Assembly: GCF_026151205.1 (NCBI RefSeq)
Contig: NC_087084.1
Coordinates: 12,117,453 to 12,181,452, forward strand
Source of the DNA: Bolinopsis microptera
Lineage: Eukaryota; Ctenophora; Tentaculata; Lobata; Bolinopsidae
DNA length: 64,000 nt
Reading direction: 5' to 3'
Part shown: piece after piece, positions 34,091 through 46,078 of the stretch
How the letters are laid out: each line of letters opens with the position of its first letter
How positions within the stretch are numbered: position 1 is the stretch's first letter
Translations under genes and position numbers: made by a program
The notes under the pieces: generated by a model
Told to the model about the DNA's origin: nothing
Databases searched by the model: none
Seen by the model: only the letters and a program-made list of their open reading frames with translations

Positions 34091-37000
34091 GTGTGCAGTT
34101 CCAGTTCAGGAAGCGCTACAGGAAAGTAGACTGGAAGCTGCTGGCCAATGTGGACGTTGATAAGATAACGAGAGAACTGGACTACCAAGCTCTGCAGGCT
34201 AATATAATGAACGTGGCTTTCTGCGACACTAACAGTCAGGTCAGTAGTTATACTAGTTTCAAATCAGATCCTATCATTATTGATCCTATGTTGTTCGACT
34301 GGAGGATCAATTTCAGAGTATATTTATAAAAATATTTACAGCTTACATGTGCCATGTGTCTACTGTTTTGATTAATTAAATAATAAATAATATAATAGTA
34401 AATTAATTAAACAAAATTCCACAGGACTTCGTGGAGGTAGACGATGATTTTATCAAGCTGTACAAGCTAGGCCAGTACACTATAGAGTACCTGCTACACT
34501 GTCAGGAGTACTTGTCACATGGTACCGTGGAACTGGAGTCTAAACTCAGGGAAGCAATGAGGGTAAGTACACTATTGAGGCTAAACTCAGGGAAGCAATG
34601 AGGGTAAGTACACTATAGAGGCTAAACTCAGGGAGGCAATGAGGGTAAGTACACTACAGAGGCTAAACTCAGGGAAGCAATGAGGGTAAGTACAACTATA
34701 GAGGCTAAACGCAGGGAGGCAATGAGGGTAAGTACACTGTACAGTATATATAGGCTAAAATCAGGGAGGCAATGAGGGTAGGACGATTAATTTGCGCTCT
34801 GTTTCTTAGTTATGTCATGTAAAACCGGCCTGGAATATTGTGCTTTCAGTGCTTTCATATTGAATTTAGAGGTTGTAGCGGGGTGTTTCTAGCGGCTGAG
34901 ATATAGTTTTTAGATTTATTTATTCTTGAAGTTACTGGTTTAGTACCTAATTTATTAACACGTAGCACCATGTCATAATTAAAGTTCGAGTTACCAAAGT
35001 GTTGATTTTTAAAAAGAGAAATAAAAAATGTAATAATAACGTGGTATTTTCAGTTTCGAAATGAAGTGAAAGACAAATTGGAAGTGAAACAGAAAGAGCT
35101 GACGGATTGTAAGAAAGAGAGTAGAAAGAGAAAGAAGATGATAGCTGTTTACCAGGTTGGTTGAATGTGACGTTAATGTGAGGTAAACGCTAATTAAACA
35201 TAAGGTAAACTCTAAGTAAACATAAGGTAAACACTAGGTAAATATGAGGTTAATGTGAGGTAAAAACTACTGTAGAAATGTGCTGATATATTGCAGATCT
35301 GATAGTATTATGACTGTTATATAACAGTTTTAAACCACTGCTTTCACACCAGCAATTAATATCTTTTAAACAAGCCAAGCTCTAAGTACTCTCCTGATCC
35401 TTTATTCATCTTCATAACACCTTTATAACACCTTTATAACACCTTTTAACACCTTTTAACACCAGCTGATCATATCGTTCTTTCGATTAAATAACATGAA
35501 ATATCGATATCATATCAGTTTCAAATGCTGATATAATTGTTATCAGTCGACACTTCTGTATGATACGCTAGAAATTGAATCGTGCTATCTTATCTCTGGT
35601 AACACCTTCGGCCCTCCTGCCTTCTTATACTCCTATAGCTTGAAAACAGGCATCCACCTTAATTAAAGCTACACATGATGTACATTCCACTGACACTATA
35701 TAATATTTACCAATAACCCCCTGTCTATTTCAGAGTATGTTGAACACTACAGGAGTTAACGGCTTCCACAAGTGCTCACACTGCGAGAAAGCATTCGTCT
35801 CTGCTCCTTTCCTTGCTTCCCACCTGGAGAGACGACATGGTATTGTGCCTCAACCTGTACAGAATACTGAGTAAGTTCCCTTTTTTGTTCATGTTTTATT
35901 TTATTTTTGATTTAGTTAAAATGGGTGTTATTAATTTTATTGTTATCGGTGTAATATCTTAATTTCAATTGCTTTATGTTAAAATTACACAGTTTATTAA
36001 AGTCTATCAAAATTATAATACCCCATTATTATTAATTATGCAGCAAAGTATGGAGACATGTATCTAAATAATCCAGTCATTTATGCACATAATCGGCACC
36101 AAACCTGCAAATTCCTTGATACTTCTGGAACTTTGCACAGACCTTCACTAAGTTTTGAAATACCAAACAAAAACCCAGAGCAAACATTTTTTATCATGGG
36201 CATAACCCAGGGGGCCACACCCAATATTCGCGATGAGTTGTTATCTCAGCTTCTGAAAGTTCTAGAGACGTCTGGATGAACTTAAACGAAGCCGAATCTG
36301 CATATTATTTAAATTTAATTACAAGATTTTCATAATATTATGAATCTTTAACCTTCGAGAAAATCACTAAAAACCATTATGGGCGTGGCAGCGTGCCTAA
36401 CTTTGGGTACGAGTATGACTGTATGATCGTAGAGACTTTCAGATGAGTGCAAACGAACCGCAACGCTTATTTTTAGAGAAAATAACAAAAAAAGGAAGCA
36501 GAGATGGCTATTTTCTACAATTTTGCTCTAATTGCCCAAACCTGTCGTTGTTTTGCATTTTGGAGAGAAATATCCGGATTGCACAAACTAATTTGATGAT
36601 TGAAATGATTACATTTCAGTCTGGTTTTAAACCGTTGGTATAATATAGGGGCCCCCTTATATAACAGCAATAAAGTAACCCAAATTACCCTGTTAATCAC
36701 TCGACAAGTCATTGTTAAATCCAAAATACTGCTCTCACTTCATCTTCATTAAAATCTAATTACATATTCTCATCAAATCGATTAATTAATCCACCTTTAC
36801 ATATCTCTCATTAAATTAGCTGAATACAGAGGTGCCGAGTGTAGAGTTTTAGAGTCTTTAAAGACTTGTTCAGGTATCGTTTTACGTCTCTTATTAGTAA
36901 AAAGAAGCTATCATGTTATACAGTCAGAGTTGCATGTGTCATAGAAAACTGCTAACATTTTTTGTGTGTTTTAAGCTCATCATAATATTTTGTCTGTGTT

Positions 37001-40000
37001 ATAATAACGTAGGACATTAGAACATTAGTGTTCTAGCGAGTTGTTGTTAGTATGATATGGGATTACGTTTTGTCACAGTAGTTTGGTGTTTGCTTGTCCT
37101 TAGACCCGGAAATATTTGTGTTTTTGGTCTCATTTTTGTTTAGTTGGTGGACACGTACACATGGGGAAGAATAAATGGACAGATTGTTTGGTGGCAGGAG
37201 CTTCTGAAAGGAAAGTTCTAGTACCTAACGTTTCTATTATTAGTTACACGTACAAAGTATGACGGTCTCTTTTAGAGATTTCAAGAAGAAACACGTGTTT
37301 GTTGTAACACGTCCAGAAAATACATACTATTATAACTACCGAAATATAACGAACATTGTTGTCACGTTTCCAGACTAACTTAACTCCTAGATATTCAACC
37401 GAAGCAAATCTATTAAAGTATTAAGCAGTTTTTTCATAAGATCTCATGATCTTTTTCCAGTAATTTCCTTTCTCTTTCCTTTTTCCATTCCATACACCAT
37501 TTCATTAACACACCACTAAAATCACGAGTATCCATTGCTATTTGCCATTTGCTAAGTAACACTCTCTGGTACACATTTAATTATTTAATTATAATTATTT
37601 AATTATAATTATGAGAACTATCCAATAGAAATGAAAGCTACTATTTGACTGAAACTTAACATTTTATTGTTTACAGGGACAAGTTGCGGATAGCAAATGA
37701 GGAGCTGGAAAAGGAGCTGCAGACCCTGAAGGAGAAGTACATGAGTCTAGAGGAGCAGCTGAAAGGAGCTCAGGTAAAATGGGGTCACTAATTGGGTCAC
37801 TAATTGGGTCACTAATTGGGTCACTAATTGGGTCACTAATTGGGTCACTAATTGGGTCACATGACCAGGTTGTCGCTACATTAAAATCCACCATATTGTT
37901 CAATATCTTATGTCACTTTCAGTGGTCCATGTTTAAGTTTTATTCTGATTAAGAACACGATGTAAAAACCCAACTTCATGAGTCTGTAGTAATTCCCAAG
38001 TCTGGGCAATGTGAATTCCGCTTTGTCTAAAATGACCGACTGTCAATTTTCTGCCAACACTTGATGATTCACTAAACAAATTGATATTCATTTGACGGAT
38101 ATTATCTATAATTTGACATGTCGTCACCTTTCTTTCCCGCCAAAATTAGCACTGTGAAACTCATGTCTTCTTGATTTGGATAACAAGAGCTCTCGTGAAT
38201 TTAGACATGACGTTTTCTTTCGCATTACAAGTGGTATATATAAACGTTTTAATAGTTTCAACACGACTATATACTTATGGCAAATAGTTTGAGGAAACGA
38301 TGTAACAGAGTCGATATATTTTAATGTTGCCATGGGGTGGCAAGTCCCCATACATCGTAGTCCGGTAGTTTCATTGCGTATAAATATATAACTTAAATAG
38401 GGTATTTCAAACACTTTCGAAATACTACTACTACTATGGCGGAACTATGTCTGACATACGCCAGATAATCCCCTCCATATATCCCTGTCCCGCATCAGGG
38501 TTCGCAGTTCCTCTTTAGAGTTTGTCCCAACTTCCTTCAGTAACATAGACAAGTAGCTTTGTCTTGGTCGGCCTTGCTGTGCTCTACCGAAATAGGAAAG
38601 TCTATTAAAAGTTACTTTTTAATATTAACCATCGGGGTTACGCAAATCACCTGGTACGTTATGGTACGGTACTAAGTACAAATAATTTTAAAGTCTCGAT
38701 CAAAGGTCCCGCGGTGGAGCTGTGAACTGTTAACGTTTTCATTAAACAATGTTTGAAATTGTGGTGTGAAAGTCACTGTCGGCATGGTGAACTTGCAGTT
38801 TTAAAAAATCAAAATATGTTCTGTAAAAATTGGGTACGTTTTGGTGGTCAACATTTATTCATTAGCTCCCAATTTCATGAAAACTGGCTGAAATTACTAA
38901 AATAACTGATAATTAATGATTGACTAAATCATTTCTTATTCACTTAATTATTTAACGAGTTAATTAATTGATTAATTAGCCGCTAATTTACAGGAGAGAG
39001 GAGCGAAGGCGGAGACACTGCGAGACTCAACATTACAACAGCAGATACAACAGGAAGTAGCTCACAAGACCTGGTCTAAGGAGACTGAGGAGAGATGTGC
39101 TCAGGAGATTGAGAAGGTAAGCTGATTTAATTTAGGTTACTTACTGGTTACTGAGATGGTTACTTACTGGTTACTTACTGGTTACTGAGCTGTTAGTATC
39201 ATGATGATCATTTAATCGTTACAATTAATAGTCTGTTAGTCAATTTGATGCAATGATTCTTGGTTTGTTTGCCAGTAGATTGGCCGATAAGTTGATCAAC
39301 TCATTCGTAGAGGATAATGGCTGTCAGGATTGCCTTCCATATTTTCCGAGAGAAAATTATGTTTTCTGTAAGTTGAGCACATTGAAGGGTCATTAAACAA
39401 GATTAAAAACTTTCAGACCTTTCTCATGGTTAAAACTGTCGAAAAAAGCAAGGAGACATTTGCCCATAAAAAACTAAAATGAGTTAGTACAAATCAAGAA
39501 AAAATTGGGGTATCTCACAAATTGGGTTGGCAAAGATCAAAAGAATAGGTTTGCGATGGTCATGAGATCGACAAATAGGCAAGGCCAAGGATGATCCTCG
39601 ATATAATTCTTTTGCTCCTTGCTTTTTTTTCATTAATTAACCATGAGGAAGTGCTAAATACTAAGTGCTAAGTGCTAAATGCTAAGTGCTAAGTGCTAAG
39701 TTCCAGCACAGTCTGAAGGTTTGCAGACTGTGTACGTAAACGACTGGACTATCAATGTTTTACTAGAGAAGATTCTGTTGATTCTGTAACCTTTATATGT
39801 CACGTGGTACACCATGCTGTATCACGTCATCTTAACATGACCACCGTCAGTCGTCACCGTACAGCATTACCAATACTAACATCCCAGTTATTTGAGGAAT
39901 TCTCCTATAGCCGCATGCTTTGACCTTACTACCCGTTACGTACGCTAAATCTTTGATTAATGTGCGTAAAGATGCTAATTATAAATTAACCCTTGCTAGC

Positions 40001-41052
40001 ATATATTGCTTACATTTCCGGCGAAACGTTACTTTCACGAACAGATCTTAAGCGTATAATTGAATAGTATCATGCGAGAAGAGCAGAGTATTCTTCATTA
40101 GTTAATTGACTGGGTTTAATTACTGTGTCATTAGAAGTAAGTTTCAATTACCATGTCACTGTACTAATCTACTATTTATAACGGAATAATTCTGCTTCCT
40201 GTACAGAATTCCGACATAGTTTTACATGTCTTTACTCAGAAGCAGTTACGATATGTCAACGTTATATGCCAAATTTAAATGAACCATGAAGATTTGGTTT
40301 TCCTGGAATGCTTTTACTTGATACAAATCGAAACATTCTTGAAGTTGGGGTATTTTTTGCAAATATTCACGTTGAATGTTCAATTCACACTTCAACAGTT
40401 CAACAGTTCAACACAAAATCTGATAGTTAAATACTATCATCAACTGTTGTCTGCTATCATCAACTAAAGTCTTAAAGTCTACTTAGATCGTTGACTATGG
40501 TCTAGACTGTTCATGTTATCAACTATAGTGGGTATATAGTCTATAGTCTATTTTCATGGGCTCAATTCTATTTACACAACTGGCAGTACATTATATACTC
40601 AACTTAGTCAAGTAGGGATGTAATGTGTATTGATAAATTTATCATCGTCAAAAACCTGTATCTAGATTTAAAATTCTTCCGCATATAATAAGTCGTATTC
40701 CAAATCTATTTTAATGAATTGTACCTGTCCACATAAACCAACCAGACTATTTATAAACGGAATAATTTCTATATGAGGCATATTTCTTAGAAAATAAAAG
40801 CTGTATTCCGTGCAAACGTAAGCAACTGGCTTAAAATTAAAGCACACTTCAGAAATGAGTCGGAAATATGTTGACGTATTAATGAGTTTCCTGGATTCGT
40901 TACGTGTCGTATTTTAAGTATTGATATTACGGTCTTTTATTATGCTAATGATGCGTTTCCCGCTCAGGTTAAGGAAATCTATCTGAAAGAGGCATCTGAC
41001 GCGCTTGAAGAGAAACGAATAGCCGAGCTAGCTTTGGTAGAGGCAAAGAAAG
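34091..41052 (+). CDS. DZIP1: DZIP1-like ciliary zinc-finger protein (7 exons, both ends incomplete)
   Basis: DZIP1 acts at the basal body and centriolar satellites in ciliogenesis and Hedgehog signalling. Exons: 34091-34239, 34425-34562, 35054-35155, 35734-35870, 37677-37773, 38994-39116, 40968-41052, all with matching phases. The first two give the diagnostic DZIP1 N-terminal domain (FQFRKRYRKVDW, NVDVDKITRELD, LQANIMNVAFCD, LYKLGQYTIEYLLHCQEYL). Exon 3 is a basic helix. Exon 4 has a single C2H2 finger (CSHCEKAF with HLERRH). Exons 5-7 are coiled coil. The first exon begins in phase 1 after a C-run that serves as polypyrimidine tract, so an upstream coding exon exists. The last ends in phase 1; the terminal exon is not identified. 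Exons at 61-62 kb begin in phase 1 and could be its continuation, with the minus-strand gene lying inside the intron. Confidence 0.9.
34536..34790 (+). repeat. 41-bp tandem repeat copying a DZIP1 exon end and donor
   Basis: About six units reading CTAAACTCAGGGAAGCAATG then AGGGTAAGTACACTATAGAG. The first unit includes the last codons of the exon ending at 34562. Each of five units carries a full GTAAGT donor; the last has GTAGGA. The unit is not a multiple of three and reads into a TGA, so use of later donors would truncate the protein. Confidence 0.95.
37783..37862. repeat. (GGTCACTAATTG)n 12-bp tandem repeat
   Basis: Six to seven perfect units start about ten bases after the donor at 37773/37774 of the DZIP1-like gene. 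Confidence 0.95.
38421..38583 (-). mobile_element. 3' end fragment of an RTE-type LINE
   Basis: On the minus strand the frame reads GRPRQSYLSMLLKEVG and LRTLMRDRDIWRGLS up to a TAG, the typical closing segment of RTE-like and related LINE ORFs (DRD-x-W-R). A short TAC/GTA triplet run follows at the element's 3' end (38423-38435). Only about 150 bp remain. It lies in the DZIP1-like intron between exons 5 and 6. Confidence 0.6.
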
Positions 41053-41447
41053 GTAGGTGAAATTGGAAGAGATTCAAAACAGATACCAAACTGTATAATA
41101 TAATAGTATAATGTAAAAAGGAAATCATATCAACATTGTGATAAAATATTATAGAAACCAAAACAATTAACAGTAAGAATACGTACATAACAAGTTTAAT
41201 GAAGAATATAATACGAACTGGTATAAACATACGACCTAAAAAAAAGTTACCAAACAATCTTGTTCTAGACATATCATTTATTATAATCATGCAGTAAGAA
41301 CTACCCGGCCCGATCACATGGTGGTTTTTGAACCAACCATCATGAGTTATATTCTGATCTGGTGATTTAAACTTCTAGTGATATGATCTGTTTGCGAAGT
41401 TTGACAACTAACAGTTTTAATATAGACTGCCTCATATTTATATAACT

Positions 41448-44400
41448 TCACGTCGCTGTTTTTCCATTTTTTTGAGGAAACACAAACCCTTCGACTAATG
41501 TTCGAAGTTCTTTTTCAACATCAGGGTTAACCACAATAACTACCAAACACGCTACCACTGCCACTATGATGCAGAGCAGTATCGGTAGAAATATTGAGTT
41601 CGTTTTTGGTACTTCACGCTGGTCAGGGATGGCAGTTATTTCGTCCGCTTTTGTTCCATAATTGGATCCATCTGACTTATCATCCACTTCTGTTCCATGA
41701 TTGGATGGTTCTGTTTCATGGTTGGATGGTTCTGTTTCATGGTTGGATGGTTCTGTTCCATGGTTGGATGGTTCTGTTTCATGGTTGGATGGTTCTGTTC
41801 CATGGTTGCATCCATCTGACCTATCTTCCTGATTAGTATCGCTAACACAATCAGTTTTCTCAAGTGGAGTAATAGTCGATACTCTCCGAGCTTTGAACGT
41901 TTGAAAGGTGTCGTTGGTTTTCATCTTCTCACCGATGGCATAGAATGCTTTCCGTTTTGCATGAAAATCAACATTTTCTGGGTCCTCTACTAAGAGGTGT
42001 TTAGTTGCTTCTTCTGCTTCTTCGCTGATATTTGGGTTGTTCGATTTGGACGGGATGAAGGATAACCTTTTGGTTTCCCTGAAAAAGATAAAGCGTTAGG
42101 TCTATCGTCTATTGATTTAATTCATTTATTTAATATTAAACAGTTTAATTAAGCTAATTAAGTAATCACACACCCTTCAAGTTTGTTGAGAAGCTCGGTC
42201 AGTTCGTTCATCTTATCGTCCTGCAACTTCATGCTTGAACCAAACCTCTCCGTCATCTCGTCTGCGTGCTCTGCAAACTCCGATATAGCCTGAGTTTCTT
42301 CCTTCCTACGAGGGAATTATTACAATTTGTTCGCATTTATAGTAGACGATATTCTGTAGGTGAACATTTAAACAGTCGGTTGATCACTGCATTTAGATGC
42401 TAGAAATTTTAGCATATTATACTGTAGAATTTTCAGTTAACGCTTAAACCGAATCTTGTAAATTTGTTTATACTTTAAAGTGACAAATATTTCCGGAAAC
42501 GGCCTACATAAGCAGTTCTTCGGCGGTTTAAAGGCTAAAATATTTTAGTTACCATTTGTCGAGAAGAGACCGGGCTTTATCGTCGATGTCTTCTAGCCGT
42601 TCAATTAAATCAACCACAAAATTTGTAACCTGAATGAGGTGGAAAGTTATAAATAAACTTTAACCATAATTTTGAATATATATCAGCTCGTAAGACGTAA
42701 ATACAGCTCGTAAATACAGCTCGTAAATACAGCTCGTAAATACAGCTCGTAAATACAGCTCGTAAATACAGCTCGTAAATACATGAAGTTTATTGGAGAA
42801 CGGAACTTTCTTCTGCAATAATTCTGCTAGAAGTCTAACCTGCAATATTCTGTTGTTAGCCTCCTCAGTCTGTGCCGCTAGATTCTGTAACGTTTCCTCT
42901 AACATCGCCACATCCACCCCCATGTTACCAACTTGATCCCTAATTAGAAGACAAAAAACAGTGAAATTCTGGAGTCAGGATGATTATAATTTGAACCTTA
43001 AACAGATTTGATCTAATCTCAATAGCTAAAAACCTTTTTAAATGCAATTTCTTAAATTCTTGGTTTACATCTAATAAATTTCACTTTTTACTTCAATTTG
43101 GTTGACCATTTTCGTTACCGTGAGTCGAAGCAAAATCTCCACGAAACTTGAATCAAACGAGTAAACCAAATATAAGATTTTCACAATTATATACAGTTTA
43201 GTATGTCTTGTTATGTTGAATTTTTAAGTCGAAACTCCATGTTGATTGTTAAAACTTGAATCTATGCCAGCCTACTACAAACGAATTATGTTCACATACT
43301 TTAAATTCCGATCGAATCACTATGATTCAAATTGAATACCTTAGATGTTGTAACAGTAGCTTTGTACTTATAGTTAGTAATTATTACTTACACATGACCA
43401 GAAATTTGAATATGTGATCACAGCGAGGCATGATACCAAAGTATGTCTAAAAAAGGCCAAATACGCTTACCGAGAAGTGACCGGTGCCGTGGGTTCTGGG
43501 CCATTCAAATTCATCAAAGTCTATCATGGTTTCAATTTATCAAAACCCTAAATTGCTGCAACATTCAAGTTTCTGGCAAAAGATTCGACGTAAAGTAAAA
43601 TTTCAAAAACGTGATAATTTATTCTTGAAAATTTTCGTAGAAAACAACCTCTCAAACATCGTAACAAATTCTTACAACTATAACAAATTTCAAACGGATA
43701 GAATTGCAATAGAAATGGAAAATAACTTGCTCCTTCATAAAATTTTCACCACTGCGAACACGATTCCGAAAGTTTACAACTGCTCCAATAACAAACGAAC
43801 TAATAAAATAATATTTGTTCCTTATCTCCATTCCACAACAATTTGCTTGCATTCAGCAGTTTTTTTACTGCAGGGCACCCAGCTTCAAGCGGGTATGTGC
43901 TATTCGATTACAATAGCATCTTATATCGGTATAATGTTACATTTTATAAACTCTTTTCTAAACCGTGTAAAAATATGTGTAAATTTGATTCCTACTGCCC
44001 CGTATCTCATATCTTACTACCTCAATATCTTTCGGCCCCGTAGTAAAAACTTTGCCTTTGAGAATGCAGGAGTATCATCATAATAATGCATTAGATTGCA
44101 TTGGTCGCTGCTGCAAGTTGATTGGTTGACCAGTGTCACGTGTCAAAACAAACGTTCTCGTAAGTGTTATAATTGCTGAGGACACCAGATATGATGCAAT
44201 GTTTTTACCTGCACGCCCGGAAAATGTTTCGCATGATATTTATCAGGGTTTTTAGACCACAAACTCGTATGTTTGTGTCCCAAATAAGAAGTAACCCAAT
44301 TTAGTCATCAATGTACTCCCCACGTCCCGAATGATATAATTTATTATGCATATCTACATACTAATTCAGTCACATACATATTTTGCCACTTACAAATTAA

Positions 44401-46078
44401 GCTAAACACAAATTGTGTACACTATTGCATATACAAATTATGTCATAGTCAAGTACTAAGGGAATGCTACAATCCTCCACTTTACTTCCAACTATGCTAA
44501 TAAGCTAAACACTACAGAAAGATTACTATCGCTACTGACATTCTACACCAAAAGATAGCTGTTATGTACACTTTACCGCAATCTAGCTTAATGGGAACGA
44601 TTATAGATTATGAGCTGGATCTAAGAAGATAAATCACTTTTTAATTGGCTAATGAATCTCACAAAATACGCTAAATAATGACCTAATTAGATGCTAATTA
44701 ATTACTCAATTACCGAAGTGGTTGAAGGAGTTTAGCCGTCGTTGCTCCGATCTGATCGTTGATATGATCGTCGCTTATCTCTTCTGAAAAATCTGAGGAG
44801 AGCAGTCGGTTAAAAGTTATTTGTTTTGATCAGAACCTATAATCAGTTTTCGATTGCGAGGATTAAAATGATTCGTAATAGTAATGTTTTTAATAGCGAT
44901 AATTCTTCTGACCGGCCTCGCCTTATATTCTCTCATTGAGTGCACTAGCATTGCGTGTAAGATCTTGTCACTGATCCAGGTAGTACACACTACAGTGTAA
45001 TGACTACACGTTATAACACTACAACAGTTATACTATGCTTGCTAAAATGCTGCATCTTAAGTTTTCAAACATTCGAATATGTGCATCAACTTGATTTATT
45101 AAAGTGACGTTTTACGAAGCATGTCCCTCCCCAAAACAATGTGTTTGATTGTTTAATAAGTTAAGTGTGATTGTTAAAATTACGCTTATAATAGCACTCA
45201 CATTATCCACATGATCGCCTCTCAAAGAAGGTATTTTGGGATCGTCAATAACAGCATACTGATCACGGGATATCACCAGTTTAATACATAGTGCCATCTT
45301 AATGCGACTATGATAATTTATCTAAATAAAATGAGAGAAGATAGTTACACTAATAACCACCCACATGGAATTACGAGTAATCTAGTACCTTTCCGACTGT
45401 CAGAGTATATGTGTTAGAATAAGGAGTATAGTTGTGTTTGCATGTAAATACTGTTCAATTATTTGGCTTGAACTATCTTAAATTACATATGAAAAATGAG
45501 TATTGTTGGTCGTTCATTAAAGCTAATAAAATCAATTATTTCCATAGAAATATACTTGCACGTAATGAATTGTGCTGCATATTTCTTAGTCTTAAATAAA
45601 GGTGTCTGAATGTTACAGATAATCACGTAAAGAAAAGCGGCTTAATAAAATGTTTCCACCTTTAAACATTAACAATAAATGTTTCTAGCAGTGACCAGGA
45701 ATGTTTATAACAGTGACCAAGAATGTTTCTAACAGTGACTAGGAATGTTTCTAACAGTGACCAGGAATGACTGCAAAACACGTTTAACATTCCGCATCCT
45801 TGCACCTGGAATTCCGGACACGCTCAGTGTTGTTTTTAACATTCTCGGGGATCAACTTCAAATGATAAAACTATGGAAACTGCTGTTTTCTGACAAAAAC
45901 CTTGTTCCTCAAAACCTTTGATTATCGAGTGGCCTGTAAGCGCTTTTATAAGAAAACGTCAGAAAAGCACCCTGACCCCACACTTACCGTCATCTAGATT
46001 ACCAAGGTTCTCAGCGGCGGAGAACCGTCGCATTATACTGTGAACATCCCCTCCAGCTCTGCTATCTTGACCGATACT
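41448..46078 (-). CDS. Unidentified coiled-coil, tail-anchored membrane protein (6 exons, 5' end incomplete)
   Basis: Exons in transcript order: 46078-45988, 44792-44714, 42939-42840, 42629-42553, 42305-42174, 42078-41448 (stop at 41448). All phases agree. The product starts with a serine-rich stretch (MRRFSAAENLGNLDD), then long amphipathic helices (LEETLQNLAAQTEE, LIERLEDIDDKARSLL, MTERFGSSMKLQDDKM), a linker, imperfect 7-residue repeats (NHGTEPS/NHETEPS, 21-bp units at about 41690-41812) and one membrane segment near the C-terminus (IFLPILLCIIVAVVACLVVI). A 26-residue tail ends NGKTAT. This suggests a tail-anchored protein of ER, nuclear envelope or Golgi, but the tail lacks the KASH Pro-rich ending and I do not recognise the family. 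No start codon fits upstream of 46078. It lies opposite to and possibly inside the DZIP1-like gene. Confidence 0.75.
42676..42785. repeat. (CAGCTCGTAAATA)n 13-bp tandem repeat
   Basis: About eight units lie in the intron directly downstream (minus strand) of the exon 42939-42840, starting about 55 bases from its donor. Confidence 0.95.
43471..43527 (-). CDS. Second candidate alternative first exon of the tail-anchored protein gene
   Basis: An ATG at 43527 opens 19 residues (MIDFDEFEWPRTHGTGHFS) that end at a GTAAGC donor in phase 0, again compatible only with the exon at 42629. A stop lies in frame just upstream of the ATG, as expected for a first coding exon. Evidence is the donor, phase and composition only. 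Confidence 0.3.
43526..44083 (+). CDS. Long unexplained ORF, 185 codons, antisense in an intron
   Basis: The frame is open for 199 codons from 43484, with its first ATG at about 43538 or just before. The composition is rich in Asn, Lys and Ile, with a hydrophobic stretch (CYSITIASYIGIMLHFI). No domain is recognised. In DNA this AT-rich a frame of this length is rarely due to chance, yet no splice sites or neighbours support it. It could be the remnant of a mobile element. It overlaps the candidate exon at 43471-43527 on the other strand. Confidence 0.2.
   Translation: MVSIYQNPKLLQHSSFWQKIRRKVKFQKRDNLFLKIFVENNLSNIVTNSYNYNKFQTDRIAIEMENNLLLHKIFTTANTIPKVYNCSNNKRTNKIIFVPYLHSTTICLHSAVFLLQGTQLQAGMCYSITIASYIGIMLHFINSFLNRVKICVNLIPTAPYLISYYLNIFRPRSKNFAFENAGVSS
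45202..45297 (-). CDS. Candidate alternative first exon of the tail-anchored protein gene
   Basis: From an ATG at 45297 the frame gives 32 protein-like residues (MALCIKLVISRDQYAVIDD, ending GDHVDN) up to a good donor GTGAGT in phase 0. That phase does not fit the next exon (44792-44714) but does fit the exon at 42629, which starts in phase 0. It could be an alternative N-terminus or belong to another transcript. Confidence 0.35.
45676..45775. repeat. 22-bp tandem repeat (TTTCTAACAGTGACCAGGAATG)
   Basis: About four to five units of GTTTCTAACAGTGACCAGGA with point changes. Noncoding. Confidence 0.85.

Noticed and set aside
37783-37862. CRISPR-like regular repeats (also 34536-34790, 26930-27335, 42676-42785)
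   Set aside because: Head-to-tail units without unique spacers in a eukaryotic intron context; ordinary minisatellites.
41448-41530. KASH-type nuclear envelope tail for the tail-anchored protein
   Set aside because: The luminal tail has a suitable length but lacks the Pro-Pro-Pro-x end, so KASH was not claimed.
41594-41863. ORFs with FHGWMVL or NHPTMKQ repeats
   Set aside because: Shadow frames of the 21-bp repeat that encodes NHxTEPS in the real minus-strand exon.
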